From a virus, in IMG/VR virus record IMGVR_UViG_3300046171_000349, positions 1 through 48,422 of that record: a stretch of DNA of 48,422 nucleotides, one strand, 5' to 3'. Positions 31,301 through 38,316 of the stretch are shown one piece after another; the first letter of the stretch is position 1; each line of letters starts with the position of its first letter. The notes below the pieces were generated by a model, which ran no database searches, had not been told where the DNA came from, and saw only the letters and a program-made list of their open reading frames with translations. A program made the position numbers and the translations under genes.

Positions 31301-31750
31301 GCCGGTGCCTGTCAGCCTAACAGTGTACGCACGCATAAATTCAGACGCGCCATCGACTACGCCAGCACTTCTTATAAAGATCGCAGGTCTGTGCGCGGGA
31401 GGTAAGCTGTCGAGGTACGCGCTCTTCGCGTCTGGATCGAGGTTGATCACATCGCCGTTAGCTCTGAAGAGCGCCGCGCTGATCTCATTGGTCAGACCGG
31501 AGACGGACACCTCGTTGATGTCCGCGTGGTTCGTCCTGAAGCTCGACGGCGAGACCGAAGACGCTTGTTGGTCATACAAGAAACTAGAGATCTGACTGGC
31601 GGGGTTCGGTGCGCCATCGACAGTCGTCTCCATCACTTCAAAAGCAGGTCCCACAACGCAGGGCGCGAGTGTAGGTACTACTGCAGGGGTAGGGGTGGTC
31701 GAGATCACCTGAGTGATCTCTACGCCAGGTTTACGAATTAGATCCGCCAT
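28331..31750 (-). CDS. Contractile tail sheath protein, unusually large
   Basis: Forms the contracting outer tail cylinder. The 1139-residue product has the typical sheath N-terminus RKPGVEITQVISTTP and VVPTLAPCVVGPA (VG-P motif) and the C-terminal sheath core: REYSIIKAVDFFAKQLRSAL, RVGLFNITQTYIDDT and the closing strand PANYIKVTIFV, which join neighbouring subunits. In between is a long Ser/Thr/Ala-rich region (about 380-660) of Ig-like look that makes it larger than common sheaths (usually 400-700). The chosen start ATG 31750 has GAGG seven bases upstream; GTG two codons earlier overlaps the previous stop. Confidence 0.9.
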   Translation of the reverse strand: MADLIRKPGVEITQVISTTPTPAVVPTLAPCVVGPAFEVMETTVDGAPNPASQISSFLYDQQASSVSPSSFRTNHADINEVSVSGLTNEISAALFRANGDVINLDPDAKSAYLDSLPPAHRPAIFIRSAGVVDGASEFMRAYTVRLTGTGINQARLIQIAAGESVADVVAKFIAAGVDSASLYTPASEYAFYIALPDVSASYNPNAFITIKEESFEGFIGGDNLAELNPADRVIHDMRVVGSGLYASPSAGRSTTTKIEVSSGTFHFGDADVDAVSDVTIYEGGPRNADSGRPAWLPVRWDGTANSAYVATLPPFPTFDDLNLQAALPTRNGDVLVVDGVELGQVLSILPSSIEVGTVDSANSQYNAEGGIINQVYTRVALTRDFSPKHAYFIANELSAQELDGTVNASVGIDISGSVDAASTASVTFTIAAAADLSGLALLVQTSQSGSTTSNFTFVFPNGTDDNAADLAVEMNNQIAASGQAQLFTVSEAGGTITVETIATGADQGITLLSAADGSTALNANYLITGSGAAEVSQNGSNLTSNGALNVADAVFAWTLDDNEYEYSVSVGGQLVNDLIDAINLEAGYTLASVATVGVVTTLTLSSSLVGRSSAITVSAFAPLGFGAQSATGTGRPNPNVSVSPTGIVSIGAQIIRNQRTGAPLSPVAIGEIGVGIAYRGLRLDLSTSAISPGLLQISDVNDLTTQLSPVDTRNPLSLGIYYAMLNAGDGVTVSAISVDDVSSSEPEGTALAYMRAAEFIEAHEVYAVAPLTHSEEVIGIFNQHVTDMSAPEAKRERVLISAPPVPTRRNSIVLSSGESAEYSNTPNLVDLNDGGIEAAADGNGIDPSLPVPAVLEDRREVVLQIEIGDETRHYSVSAISGSMVTVRVSGMPNSDGYYSAVPIASSFSDAKYSLFVRGAKLLLPGTNIADRQAIATTVRDRAQQYNNRRQLRLFPDSVQSVIGGIEQSIPMYFYACAIAGETADLNAETPFSRRSMDGFTNVADLGLTSDQLDIVSAGNCVIEVESAGMAPSIRIQSTTAPDALETREYSIIKAVDFFAKQLRSALKGRVGLFNITQTYIDDTSTIVDIICQGAVNNGLLASANITRAEQDADAPDTMRIDVNVGVLYPANYIKVTIFV

Positions 31751-31752
31751 AA

Positions 31753-32418
31753 TCACGCCTCATCTACGATTGTGGATTGTTCTATGTCTCCGTCTATATT
31801 TACACGAATTTCTCCCGCGATCAACGCAGGCTCCCGCACCTCCCAACGGTGCGCGATAGTAAACTGTAAGACTACAGGGACATTGACCGCCCCTATGTCC
31901 GAAGGGTCTTGTAGCAGACCTTGCGGGGGCATCTCCCCCATGACCATAACGTCTTGACCTATATGAATAAAAGGTCCCGACCTCTGGAGCATATGCCTCA
32001 GCGCCTTCACGTGACTCCCTACGAACCAAGCGAGACGCGCGGCCTCTACTCCGTTCTTAGACAAGCAGTTAACCGTGATTGAGCCCGCGACGACATCACG
32101 AAAAGACCTGATGCCTGTCTTGTGGTCAATATGCTCTAAGCTGTTCATCGCCGTGTTCGCGTACTGAGATTGACCTCGGACAGTAACGATACACGGGCGC
32201 GCTGTGAGCACCTCATTCGTGATCGGCGCGGCGTCCGTGATGATGATCTCTGTCCGCTCGGGGTCAGCGTCCCATGTGTATCTACCAGAAGGGAGCGCTT
32301 TAAATAATCCCTGTATGAACCCTATGATCACGCGGTTCGCGTGATACAGAGGATCGAAGAGCGGGTCAGAGACTCTGCTGTCCCGTATAAAGCCCGGAGG
32401 CGCGTTTATAGGTACCAC
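31753..32418 (-). CDS. Putative tail terminator / completion protein
   Basis: A 221-residue protein located just upstream of the sheath. It has RVIIGFIQGLFKAL, TEIIITDAAPITNEVL, PCIVTVRGQSQ, SITVNCLSKNGVEAARLAWF, and VPVVLQFTIAHRWEVREP, the alpha/beta layout seen in tail terminator or neck completion proteins. Start GTG 32418 has GAGG six bases upstream. Assignment is by fold impression and gene order. Confidence 0.5.
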   Translation of the reverse strand: MVPINAPPGFIRDSRVSDPLFDPLYHANRVIIGFIQGLFKALPSGRYTWDADPERTEIIITDAAPITNEVLTARPCIVTVRGQSQYANTAMNSLEHIDHKTGIRSFRDVVAGSITVNCLSKNGVEAARLAWFVGSHVKALRHMLQRSGPFIHIGQDVMVMGEMPPQGLLQDPSDIGAVNVPVVLQFTIAHRWEVREPALIAGEIRVNIDGDIEQSTIVDEA

Positions 32419-32421
32419 AGG

Positions 32422-32772
32422 TCACCTCATCAGCGAGTCGATGACCCACTGCGTAGGATCAAAGCTCGAGGTCTTAACCGCGCCTGCGATCTCTTGCTCC
32501 TCGATGTATCTACGCTTAGCCTTCTTACGCTGGTAGTTAGCGGCGTAAGCCGCTACGCCCGCAGCAGTCGCGACAGGCGCAACAAACTCAGCGCGTTGAT
32601 GACCGGGTAATCTTCTGAGAGCTCGTCCGCTCCTAGATCGCCTAACGGCTTGAGCGGCCGTGTGCCCTACAGCCGCGCCTACGGCCGCGCCACCGGCGCC
32701 CGCGGCCATCATCTTTAGTCTTAATTTACGCTTTTGGGCCGCTGTGAGCTTTCTCTCATTTTTATGTCTCAT
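32422..32772 (-). CDS. Small basic protein with Gly/Ala hydrophobic segment
   Basis: A 116-residue protein. A very basic start (KRKLRLKMM) leads into Ala/Gly helices (AAGAGGAAVGAAVGHTAA, FVAPVATAAGVAAYAA), then a basic stretch and the terminal KTSSFDPTQWVIDSLMR. That end matches the KTASFDPYQWVYDSL stretch in the rightward protein at 10512, although the genes lie 20 kb apart on opposite strands. Likely virion-associated; function unknown. It overlaps the upstream gene by 4 bases. Confidence 0.55.
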   Translation of the reverse strand: MRHKNERKLTAAQKRKLRLKMMAAGAGGAAVGAAVGHTAAQAVRRSRSGRALRRLPGHQRAEFVAPVATAAGVAAYAANYQRKKAKRRYIEEQEIAGAVKTSSFDPTQWVIDSLMR

Positions 32773-33575
32773 ACATCACCTCTGTAAGAATAGGAGCGCG
32801 GGGATGTCTCAAACTCATCAGGGACAGAGACTGGGATCTTATACTCGATATCCCCATTAGGTATCCTGACAAGACTGACCTCTTGGTGTATGGGAGAGCG
32901 GAGGCGCTCTGTTTGTCGAACAGAGTTTATACGCCAGCGCGTACCCTCGCGCTCTACGATCAGGTCTCTAGGTTTGAGTAAAGGGTAGATGCTCATCCTC
33001 GCGTTCGTCATCGCCTGCTCGGCGACGATCTCTGATGTGTTCATCTGTATCTTATCATTGGGGTCGATCTGAATATAGGCCACGATCGGTCTGTGATATC
33101 CATGATGAAATCCCGTGTTCCAACACACCGAGCAACGAGACACGGTGCGTCTGCCCGTGACCCTGTCATAGCACGCTGTGCACCTCGCGCCAAAAGTACG
33201 AGAGGAGAGCACGAGGCAAGGTCTGCCGACATACTCCCTCAGAAGCAGGTTATGAAGACGCGTGATCTCTAAGCCATCGAGCGGAGCTCGCGGAAGACAG
33301 TTAGTTGGGTCAGACGTATAAGTCTCCCCGTTATGGTCAGCGATGATCCTATAATAGAGAGTGCGCCAAGCGCGCTTACGAGGCGCGATGTAATCCCGCA
33401 CCTGATAGATGTCGTGGAGATCACGGTTAAGTGTCTCGAATGGTCCTTCAGGTGACTCACCTCGCTCGACGGTGTATCTAAACGCGGCGGGGTCAACGCC
33501 TGGATGGTCAACGACCCACGAGATGTCTAGATAATCAGGGTCTGTGCACCTGACCGTGACCGAGGTGAACTTCAT
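32769..33575 (-). CDS. Structural protein with Fn3-like domain and zinc knuckle
   Basis: A 268-residue protein in the neck/tail region. Residues 1-85 look like an Fn3-type beta domain (LDISWVVDHPGVDPAAFRYT; TLYYRIIADHNGETY). Residues about 130-152 have CTACYDRVTGRRTVSRCSVC, a four-Cys zinc site. The C-terminal part is beta-rich (TRWRINSVRQTERL). A small zinc knuckle in a virion neck protein is known from other large phages. Role unassigned. The start overlaps the upstream gene by one base. Confidence 0.6.
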   Translation of the reverse strand: MKFTSVTVRCTDPDYLDISWVVDHPGVDPAAFRYTVERGESPEGPFETLNRDLHDIYQVRDYIAPRKRAWRTLYYRIIADHNGETYTSDPTNCLPRAPLDGLEITRLHNLLLREYVGRPCLVLSSRTFGARCTACYDRVTGRRTVSRCSVCWNTGFHHGYHRPIVAYIQIDPNDKIQMNTSEIVAEQAMTNARMSIYPLLKPRDLIVEREGTRWRINSVRQTERLRSPIHQEVSLVRIPNGDIEYKIPVSVPDEFETSPRSYSYRGDV

Positions 33576-34582
33576 CAGACTCTACCCTTACGCGTCTTGT
33601 TGAGCGCGTCCACTCCGCCACCAAAGCCTGTAGCTGCGCCCGCTGCTCCGCCCGCTGCCATCGCGATCATCGTCGCGTGCGCGGGATGCCTGCGCGCGAA
33701 CTGATCACCTTTATAGCGCGCCTTGTGGATCTTCCTCCTGAGCTTAGGTCCAAAGCCTTTGACCTCCTCAACGGGAGGAGGCTCTACAGGCTTTGTCGCC
33801 TCACGTCGAATCGTCTCATACGTCCCACCGATCACAGCGCCTGCGGCTACGCTCGTTTTACGAGAGACAGCGGCCTTCTTGAAATGACCCTTCTGGCCGG
33901 GCGAACCATTGAGCTGCTCCTCGAGCGCGGCGGAGAGGTCTCTGTGATCTCCCGCTACATCACTAGGTCGCATGAATAAACCCGCTTGCTTATTCATGGA
34001 CTTCTCTTCTTTGTAACGACGCTTGCCGATACGCGATCCCGTGTAGAGACCGGCGCCGATACCTGCGGTCGCCGCTAGCGCTCTACCGAACTGCGTCGTC
34101 CCGCCGAGGCGCTTGAGTCCGCGCTGAACCATAGCGCCGGGCCCGTGAGTGATCTGTTTACGCAGGCCCGCCTCTGACAGGGACTTACGCGCGACGGTCT
34201 TGCCCTCTTTTAATGTCTCGCGCACATACTCCTCAGGGACGTGACTCCCTAAGAGATAAGCCGTCGCGCCGCCGGCGAGACCCGCCGCGGGCGCTGCTCT
34301 CATCAGAGAGTCTCTGTCTGTCTGCTCAATCGCGAGCTTGCGCTTACGATCGTCTTTGATGTCGCGTAACGCGGCCATGCGACCTTGAGACTTAGCCTCT
34401 CTCATACCGAGGTACCCTGCTGTACCTGCTGCGCCTAAGCCCATAAGCGACGGGATCACGAAGCTCATATCTGCGGCTGTTTTCTCATGATACGCATCGC
34501 GCTTGTTCTCAGGCAAGGTGACCTGCGCGTAGAACATAATCGCGTCTTCAGCGCTGTGAGGATTATCGTCAAAGAAGCTCAT
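33575..34582 (-). CDS. Gly-rich multi-segment membrane-like virion protein
   Basis: A 335-residue protein. It has HEKTAADMSFVIPSL then GLGAAGTAGYLG (about 32-58), AAPAAGLAGGATAYLLG (96-112), LAATAGIGAGLYTGSRIG (168-185), FKKAAVSRKTSVAAGAVIGG (238-257) and a final AHATMIAMAAGGAAGAATGF (305-325). These five hydrophobic Gly/Ala stretches alternate with basic linkers. The repeated EKTA/KKAA motif marks some segment starts. No family; an ejected membrane-active virion protein is the leading guess. Confidence 0.55.
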   Translation of the reverse strand: MSFFDDNPHSAEDAIMFYAQVTLPENKRDAYHEKTAADMSFVIPSLMGLGAAGTAGYLGMREAKSQGRMAALRDIKDDRKRKLAIEQTDRDSLMRAAPAAGLAGGATAYLLGSHVPEEYVRETLKEGKTVARKSLSEAGLRKQITHGPGAMVQRGLKRLGGTTQFGRALAATAGIGAGLYTGSRIGKRRYKEEKSMNKQAGLFMRPSDVAGDHRDLSAALEEQLNGSPGQKGHFKKAAVSRKTSVAAGAVIGGTYETIRREATKPVEPPPVEEVKGFGPKLRRKIHKARYKGDQFARRHPAHATMIAMAAGGAAGAATGFGGGVDALNKTRKGRV

Positions 34583-34935
34583 AGGTCATATCCTGTGTCT
34601 GACGGACTAGGCAACTGATTGAACGGGAACGTCGCCGCGTCGTAAGAGGCGTGATGATCAAAGAAGATATACCACATGCCATCGCTGAAATAGATCGTGT
34701 GCAGTAATGCAGCGGGCAGGCCTTGGTCATCGATCGTGTAGTCTGCCGGATTACTCGCGACTCCCCCCTGTTTGAGCGTAGCCGTGTTAACATATTCACG
34801 CACAAACTTAGCGATGCGCTGAGGCGCGCTAGCGCCTATAAACTGAAGACATTGAAAGTGTTCGAGTCTGACCTGCGCGCTGTCTTTTTGAGCGGTCTGG
34901 GGATTTAAATGTGTATCAATATTTGGGTGTGCCAT
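34579..34935 (-). CDS. Small structural-region protein
   Basis: A 118-residue soluble protein (VRLEHFQCLQFIGASAPQRI; LHTIYFSDGMWYIFFDHHAS). Alpha/beta in look, with aromatic strands near the end. ATGA and one-base overlaps with its neighbours place it in the neck-to-tail gene run. Possibly a head-tail joining protein; no family recognised. Confidence 0.55.
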   Translation of the reverse strand: MAHPNIDTHLNPQTAQKDSAQVRLEHFQCLQFIGASAPQRIAKFVREYVNTATLKQGGVASNPADYTIDDQGLPAALLHTIYFSDGMWYIFFDHHASYDAATFPFNQLPSPSDTGYDL

Positions 34936-35426
34936 TATCTGTAGATCCTATCAAAGACGTCATAATACCCGCCGAGGAAGTAATAATCCGAGAGGATCGC
35001 CCCGCCGTCGAACGCGTTACTAATGTTAACCGCGACTTTATATTGCTGCTTCTTCTGCTCGTATGATCCGCGCAGCATGTTAATCCACTGCATAATCATA
35101 GGCGCTTTGTCAGAAGCAGAGACCTGGATACCACCGTCGTTGTAATTCAGCTGGTTGCGCGTCTGTAAGAGCCCTACGGATTCTAAGACAGCGATGACCG
35201 TCCCGCGGAGAAGTAAGCTCCTATACGGAAAGGTCTCAACAGTGAACGCACCTATGAGCGGCGGTGTGTTATTGATGTCATCGAGCGCGTCGATGACAGC
35301 CCACGCGATCATACGGTCCGAGCTCTCCTCGCCGTCAATCAGACGATTCAGCTCCGGGAAGTCCCTCAGATACTGTCTCACTAGAAGAACGAACTCTCCT
35401 AGACTTTGACTTGCGCTTGTTGCCAT
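34935..35426 (-). CDS. Putative head-tail connector protein
   Basis: A 163-residue protein. The start at 35426 has GAGGA upstream. It is helical (SLGEFVLLVRQYLRDFPELN; RMIAWAVIDALDDINNTPPL) with a middle AVLESVGLLQTRNQLNYNDGG and an aromatic end. The helical bundle and its position between capsid and tail genes fit a gp6-type connector/adaptor. Its first 90 bases overlap the 3' end of the previous gene in another frame. Confidence 0.5.
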   Translation of the reverse strand: MATSASQSLGEFVLLVRQYLRDFPELNRLIDGEESSDRMIAWAVIDALDDINNTPPLIGAFTVETFPYRSLLLRGTVIAVLESVGLLQTRNQLNYNDGGIQVSASDKAPMIMQWINMLRGSYEQKKQQYKVAVNISNAFDGGAILSDYYFLGGYYDVFDRIYR

Positions 35427-35643
35427 TAGACTTATCCTCACTGCTCGCGGAGATACTCTCCTCATTGTCTACGATTAGTGCGGGTTTGTCTACTTTTGGT
35501 CGCTGAGGGACTAGAGAAAGCGCGCCTGCGTTAACAAGCGCGTCAGTTGTCGCACTTTCTTCAAAGTATCCGATGTCGCCGCGCTTGTATACTCTGCCTG
35601 ATACATGAAGGTTATCCGCGTGTACATACAAGCGCTTAGGCAT
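35335..35643 (-). CDS. Small Ser/Lys-rich protein
   Basis: A 102-residue protein. The first 60 residues are a compact beta unit (MPKRLYVHADNLHVSGRVYK; RGDIGYFEES), followed by a Ser/Lys/Arg-rich disordered tail. The tail (about 30 residues) overlaps the start of the next gene by 92 bases in another frame, so its 3' end is probably a relaxed overlap. The start couples to the upstream stop (ATGCCTAA). Function unknown. Confidence 0.5.
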   Translation of the reverse strand: MPKRLYVHADNLHVSGRVYKRGDIGYFEESATTDALVNAGALSLVPQRPKVDKPALIVDNEESISASSEDKSNGNKRKSKSRRVRSSSETVSEGLPGAESSD

Positions 35644-36076
35644 CGTCAGTCTTCTTCCTGCGAGACCTCCGCGTTCGCTTAGGCTTCTCTTCCTCAACAG
35701 GCTCAGGATCAGGTGTGATCACAGGCTCAGGCTCGGGAGCGGGAATAGTCTCAGGCTCGGACACCGGCTCGGGTTCCGGTGCTGGCTTCGGCTTACTCCT
35801 CCGACGCTTAGGCTTCTCTTCTTCGGTAGGTTCAGGCGGTATCGGCGCGGGCGGCGTGATCTCTCTGTGGTCGATTATGTCGATCACCCCCGCGAATGAG
35901 TCGAGAAGCGCTCTGTTCGCCTCATAGACCTGTTCAGTCACTCTGACGCTCCTGCCAGGCGCGATGCGCAGGACAGCGCCTGTCGCCAATACGATACTCG
36001 GCAACCGACGCGCCCTCGCGCCTCCGCGAGAGATGTTGATGCGATCCGCGATCAACTTCGCTTTGATCTCGTACAT
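35636..36076 (-). CDS. Virion protein with Pro/Glu and Lys/Arg repeats
   Basis: A 146-residue protein. Residues 1-70 form a small beta-rich domain (SIVLATGAVLRIAPGRSVRV). The C-terminal half alternates basic blocks (EEEKPKRRRSKPKP and EEEKPKRTRRSRRKK) with Pro-Glu repeats (PEPEPVSEPE, PEPEPVITPDPEP), so it is disordered. GGAGG lies five bases before the ATG at 36076. It follows the capsid gene, where small head or adaptor genes are common. Confidence 0.6.
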   Translation of the reverse strand: MYEIKAKLIADRINISRGGARARRLPSIVLATGAVLRIAPGRSVRVTEQVYEANRALLDSFAGVIDIIDHREITPPAPIPPEPTEEEKPKRRRSKPKPAPEPEPVSEPETIPAPEPEPVITPDPEPVEEEKPKRTRRSRRKKTDDA

Positions 36077-36136
36077 GCTTCCTCCGTAGTAAGGGTTAAA
36101 CCTTAGTACAGTGGAGGAAACACGTCACGAGGTCAA

Positions 36137-37294
36137 TTAGAACTGCGATACCACAGGCGAGATGAAGCCATCATCGCCGAACTGTTGGTTACGCGCACGT
36201 CCAAGGTTCTCCTCGTCTGCAGGCAGACGGATAGGTGATCCGTTGTCTGCGTGGTCAGGTGTCACAGAACCACCGAACAGCTCGAGCTTAACGAGACTGT
36301 TGAGGTTGAGGAACGCCATACCGATGTCCTCCCAACACCAGAACGTGATCTTGTTCCCGACCTTATCCACGTAGAACTTGGTGTTGTTCAATACGTAGAA
36401 GCAGCCGAGGAACTCAGGTGAGGTGAATCCATACACGACACCTCGACGCAGGATGTCCGTCTTGATGGTACGGATAAAGCGACGACCGAGGAGGGTGTTG
36501 TACTTGTAGCCATCGACGACAGTCTCAGACTGGATACGATCACCCATGTCTTCAACAGTCCACTGCAGGATGTCATCATAGTCAGCCTCAGTGAGGAGCA
36601 CGAGCTCCATGCGGAGACGGCGATCGGGACCGCTGAAGAGCTTGAAGAAGTTAACGAAGTCAGGGCGGTTGACGGGGCGGACGATAAAGTCATCTTGACC
36701 GCTAGCGAGCGCGAGCTGACCCTTGATGACTGACGCGTTCTGGTCAGGACCGACCGCGACGTTGCCCGCGAGGACGTTAGTCACGTTGAATCCGTCATGC
36801 GCGAGACCTGCTGCCTCGTTAGCCGCCTTCTGGATGGTCTGTACACCAGACTCCGCGTAGATGAGGAACTGACGATCCTCGATCTCTTGGAGGTCGTTCG
36901 CGCTCTGCTCCTCGATCATCTTAGTGATCGGCATCTTGTACGCGAGCAACTCCTGCTCAGTCTTCTCGAAGTGCTCTGACTCGATGGTGAAGAAGCTGAC
37001 CGCGACGCGAGGCGCCCGGATGTAACGAGCGCGTGATGCACCGCGGAAGTCTACGACCATCGCGCGGCTTTCAGGCTCGAGCTCTTCGATCTTTACGAGA
37101 CCGTCGTGCTCAGTGCTGACTTGACACTCCGCAGGAGTCACAGGCTGAGGAGGGAGGACCTTACGCGCGAAGGACACTTCGCGGAGGTGGTCACGGATCA
37201 CGCCGCCACCGTAGGCCGCGATCTTAGCGCGCCCCTCTTCTGAACCGAGCTTCTCTACGAAGAGACTATTTACCATTTCTGCTGAATAACTCAT
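36137..37294 (-). CDS. Major capsid protein
   Basis: The head shell subunit (385 residues, HK97-like fold by inference). Evidence: size, order (terminase, protease, scaffold-like, decoration, capsid), and sequence: a helical N-terminus, VVDFRGASRARYIRAPRVAVSFFTIESEHFEKTEQELLAYKMP in pieces (RYIRAPRVAVSFFTIESEHF visible as E-loop/P-domain-like), NRPDFVNFFKLFSGPDRRLR and a strand-rich C-terminus (TSPEFLGCFYVLNNTKFYVD; ITFWCWEDIGMAFLNLNSLV). This resembles SPO1/large-myovirus capsid proteins. It has a strong start upstream (ATG 37294 after GGAGACTAAC). No cleavage site is certain. Confidence 0.8.
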   Translation of the reverse strand: MSYSAEMVNSLFVEKLGSEEGRAKIAAYGGGVIRDHLREVSFARKVLPPQPVTPAECQVSTEHDGLVKIEELEPESRAMVVDFRGASRARYIRAPRVAVSFFTIESEHFEKTEQELLAYKMPITKMIEEQSANDLQEIEDRQFLIYAESGVQTIQKAANEAAGLAHDGFNVTNVLAGNVAVGPDQNASVIKGQLALASGQDDFIVRPVNRPDFVNFFKLFSGPDRRLRMELVLLTEADYDDILQWTVEDMGDRIQSETVVDGYKYNTLLGRRFIRTIKTDILRRGVVYGFTSPEFLGCFYVLNNTKFYVDKVGNKITFWCWEDIGMAFLNLNSLVKLELFGGSVTPDHADNGSPIRLPADEENLGRARNQQFGDDGFISPVVSQF

Positions 37295-37310
37295 GTTAGT
37301 CTCCTATGGA

Positions 37311-37937
37311 TTAAAGGCCGAAGAGGACGCGAACCTTCATGTTCGCTCCTGAGCCTGTGATGCGTGAGATGTGACCCGCGACAAACGCGCCTGCGGCGAT
37401 CTGCGTGGCGTTAAGTACGGTGAGGCCGGGGATAAGGAGGTCTAACCCTGTGTCAGCGGCATATGCGGCACCTGCTACAGTATTAGGTGCCGCAGACGCA
37501 TACTTGGTAGGGTGACGGACAGCCGCGATACCTACGGGCTTACCCACGCCGTTAGCCGCTGTGAGGTCAGCGCCTACTGCTGCATTCTGAAGGATACCTT
37601 GTACGTTACGGGCGAAAACTTGAGTGTCTGCCTCATAAGGACCGAACTGGAGAACCGGAACCTTACCGCCCGTGATGAGGTCGCCGCGTCCGGTCTCGCT
37701 GAAGAACACGAAACCTGGCTGAGTCGCCACGGTGTCGGCCGCGTTACCTGCTAGCTTAGCGGGGATCTCGCGGTTAACGCCGTAGTTAGTGTTGGTCGTG
37801 TCAAAGGAGAGAAGCTCGCCGGGGACGAGCGCGTTGTTGGTCTGTCCCTTGAGCAGCTCCGACCCACCGTTGAAGGTGCGCGACGGAGCGTAGATGCTCA
37901 AGAAGGGAGAGACGAGTTCGAATGTCTGATTAGCCAT
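37311..37937 (-). CDS. Putative capsid decoration / head protein
   Basis: A 208-residue Ala/Asn/Gly/Thr-rich beta protein directly upstream of the capsid gene. VFFSETGRGDLITGGKVPVL, AVLQ-type strands and NMKVRVLFGL at the end fit a shell-stabilising or decoration protein of the sort that lies next to capsid genes. The start ATG 37937 has a GAGGT upstream. A head-completion or vertex protein is the alternative. Confidence 0.6.
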   Translation of the reverse strand: MANQTFELVSPFLSIYAPSRTFNGGSELLKGQTNNALVPGELLSFDTTNTNYGVNREIPAKLAGNAADTVATQPGFVFFSETGRGDLITGGKVPVLQFGPYEADTQVFARNVQGILQNAAVGADLTAANGVGKPVGIAAVRHPTKYASAAPNTVAGAAYAADTGLDLLIPGLTVLNATQIAAGAFVAGHISRITGSGANMKVRVLFGL

Positions 37938-37955
37938 TGTTCACCTCTATGTGTG

Positions 37956-38309
37956 TTAATTACCTAAAAGATATGATTCTAGTTGTGTCCGCGCGGTGGA
38001 CGCGCTTCCGTACTCGTCAGAGATGCTGGCAACCGAGAAGGTCGAAGGGTTCTCGATCATATTAATAGCTTCTTCGACGACAGGCAAGCGCTCAGGCGCG
38101 TTTGCGAGCTCGTAAGCCTTCGCGTCACGGTCACTCATGTCGATCTGACCGTTGTGTACCATACGGTCAGCGACCGACGCGGCCTTGGTCAAGAGTTGAG
38201 CGTTCTGGTGCCACGCGCGTAGCTGCGCGAGCTCCTGCTCTTGCTCCATTAACTTGGCGCTCGCGGTCTTGAGCAGTTGCGCGACGGACTCTTTTGGAAT
38301 ACCTGCCAT
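37956..38309 (-). CDS. Small helical head-region protein, scaffold-like
   Basis: A 117-residue helical protein (SVAQLLKTASAKLMEQEQEL; NAQLLTKAASVADRMVHN) with coiled-coil character and an acidic C-terminus. It has the K-T-A-S and K-A-A-S motifs common to this module. Size and position (between Gly-rich gene and decoration/capsid genes) fit a scaffold or a small internal head protein. The AGGTAATC leader before ATG 38309 is a moderate ribosome site. Confidence 0.5.
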   Translation of the reverse strand: MAGIPKESVAQLLKTASAKLMEQEQELAQLRAWHQNAQLLTKAASVADRMVHNGQIDMSDRDAKAYELANAPERLPVVEEAINMIENPSTFSVASISDEYGSASTARTQLESYLLGN

Positions 38310-38316
38310 GATTACC

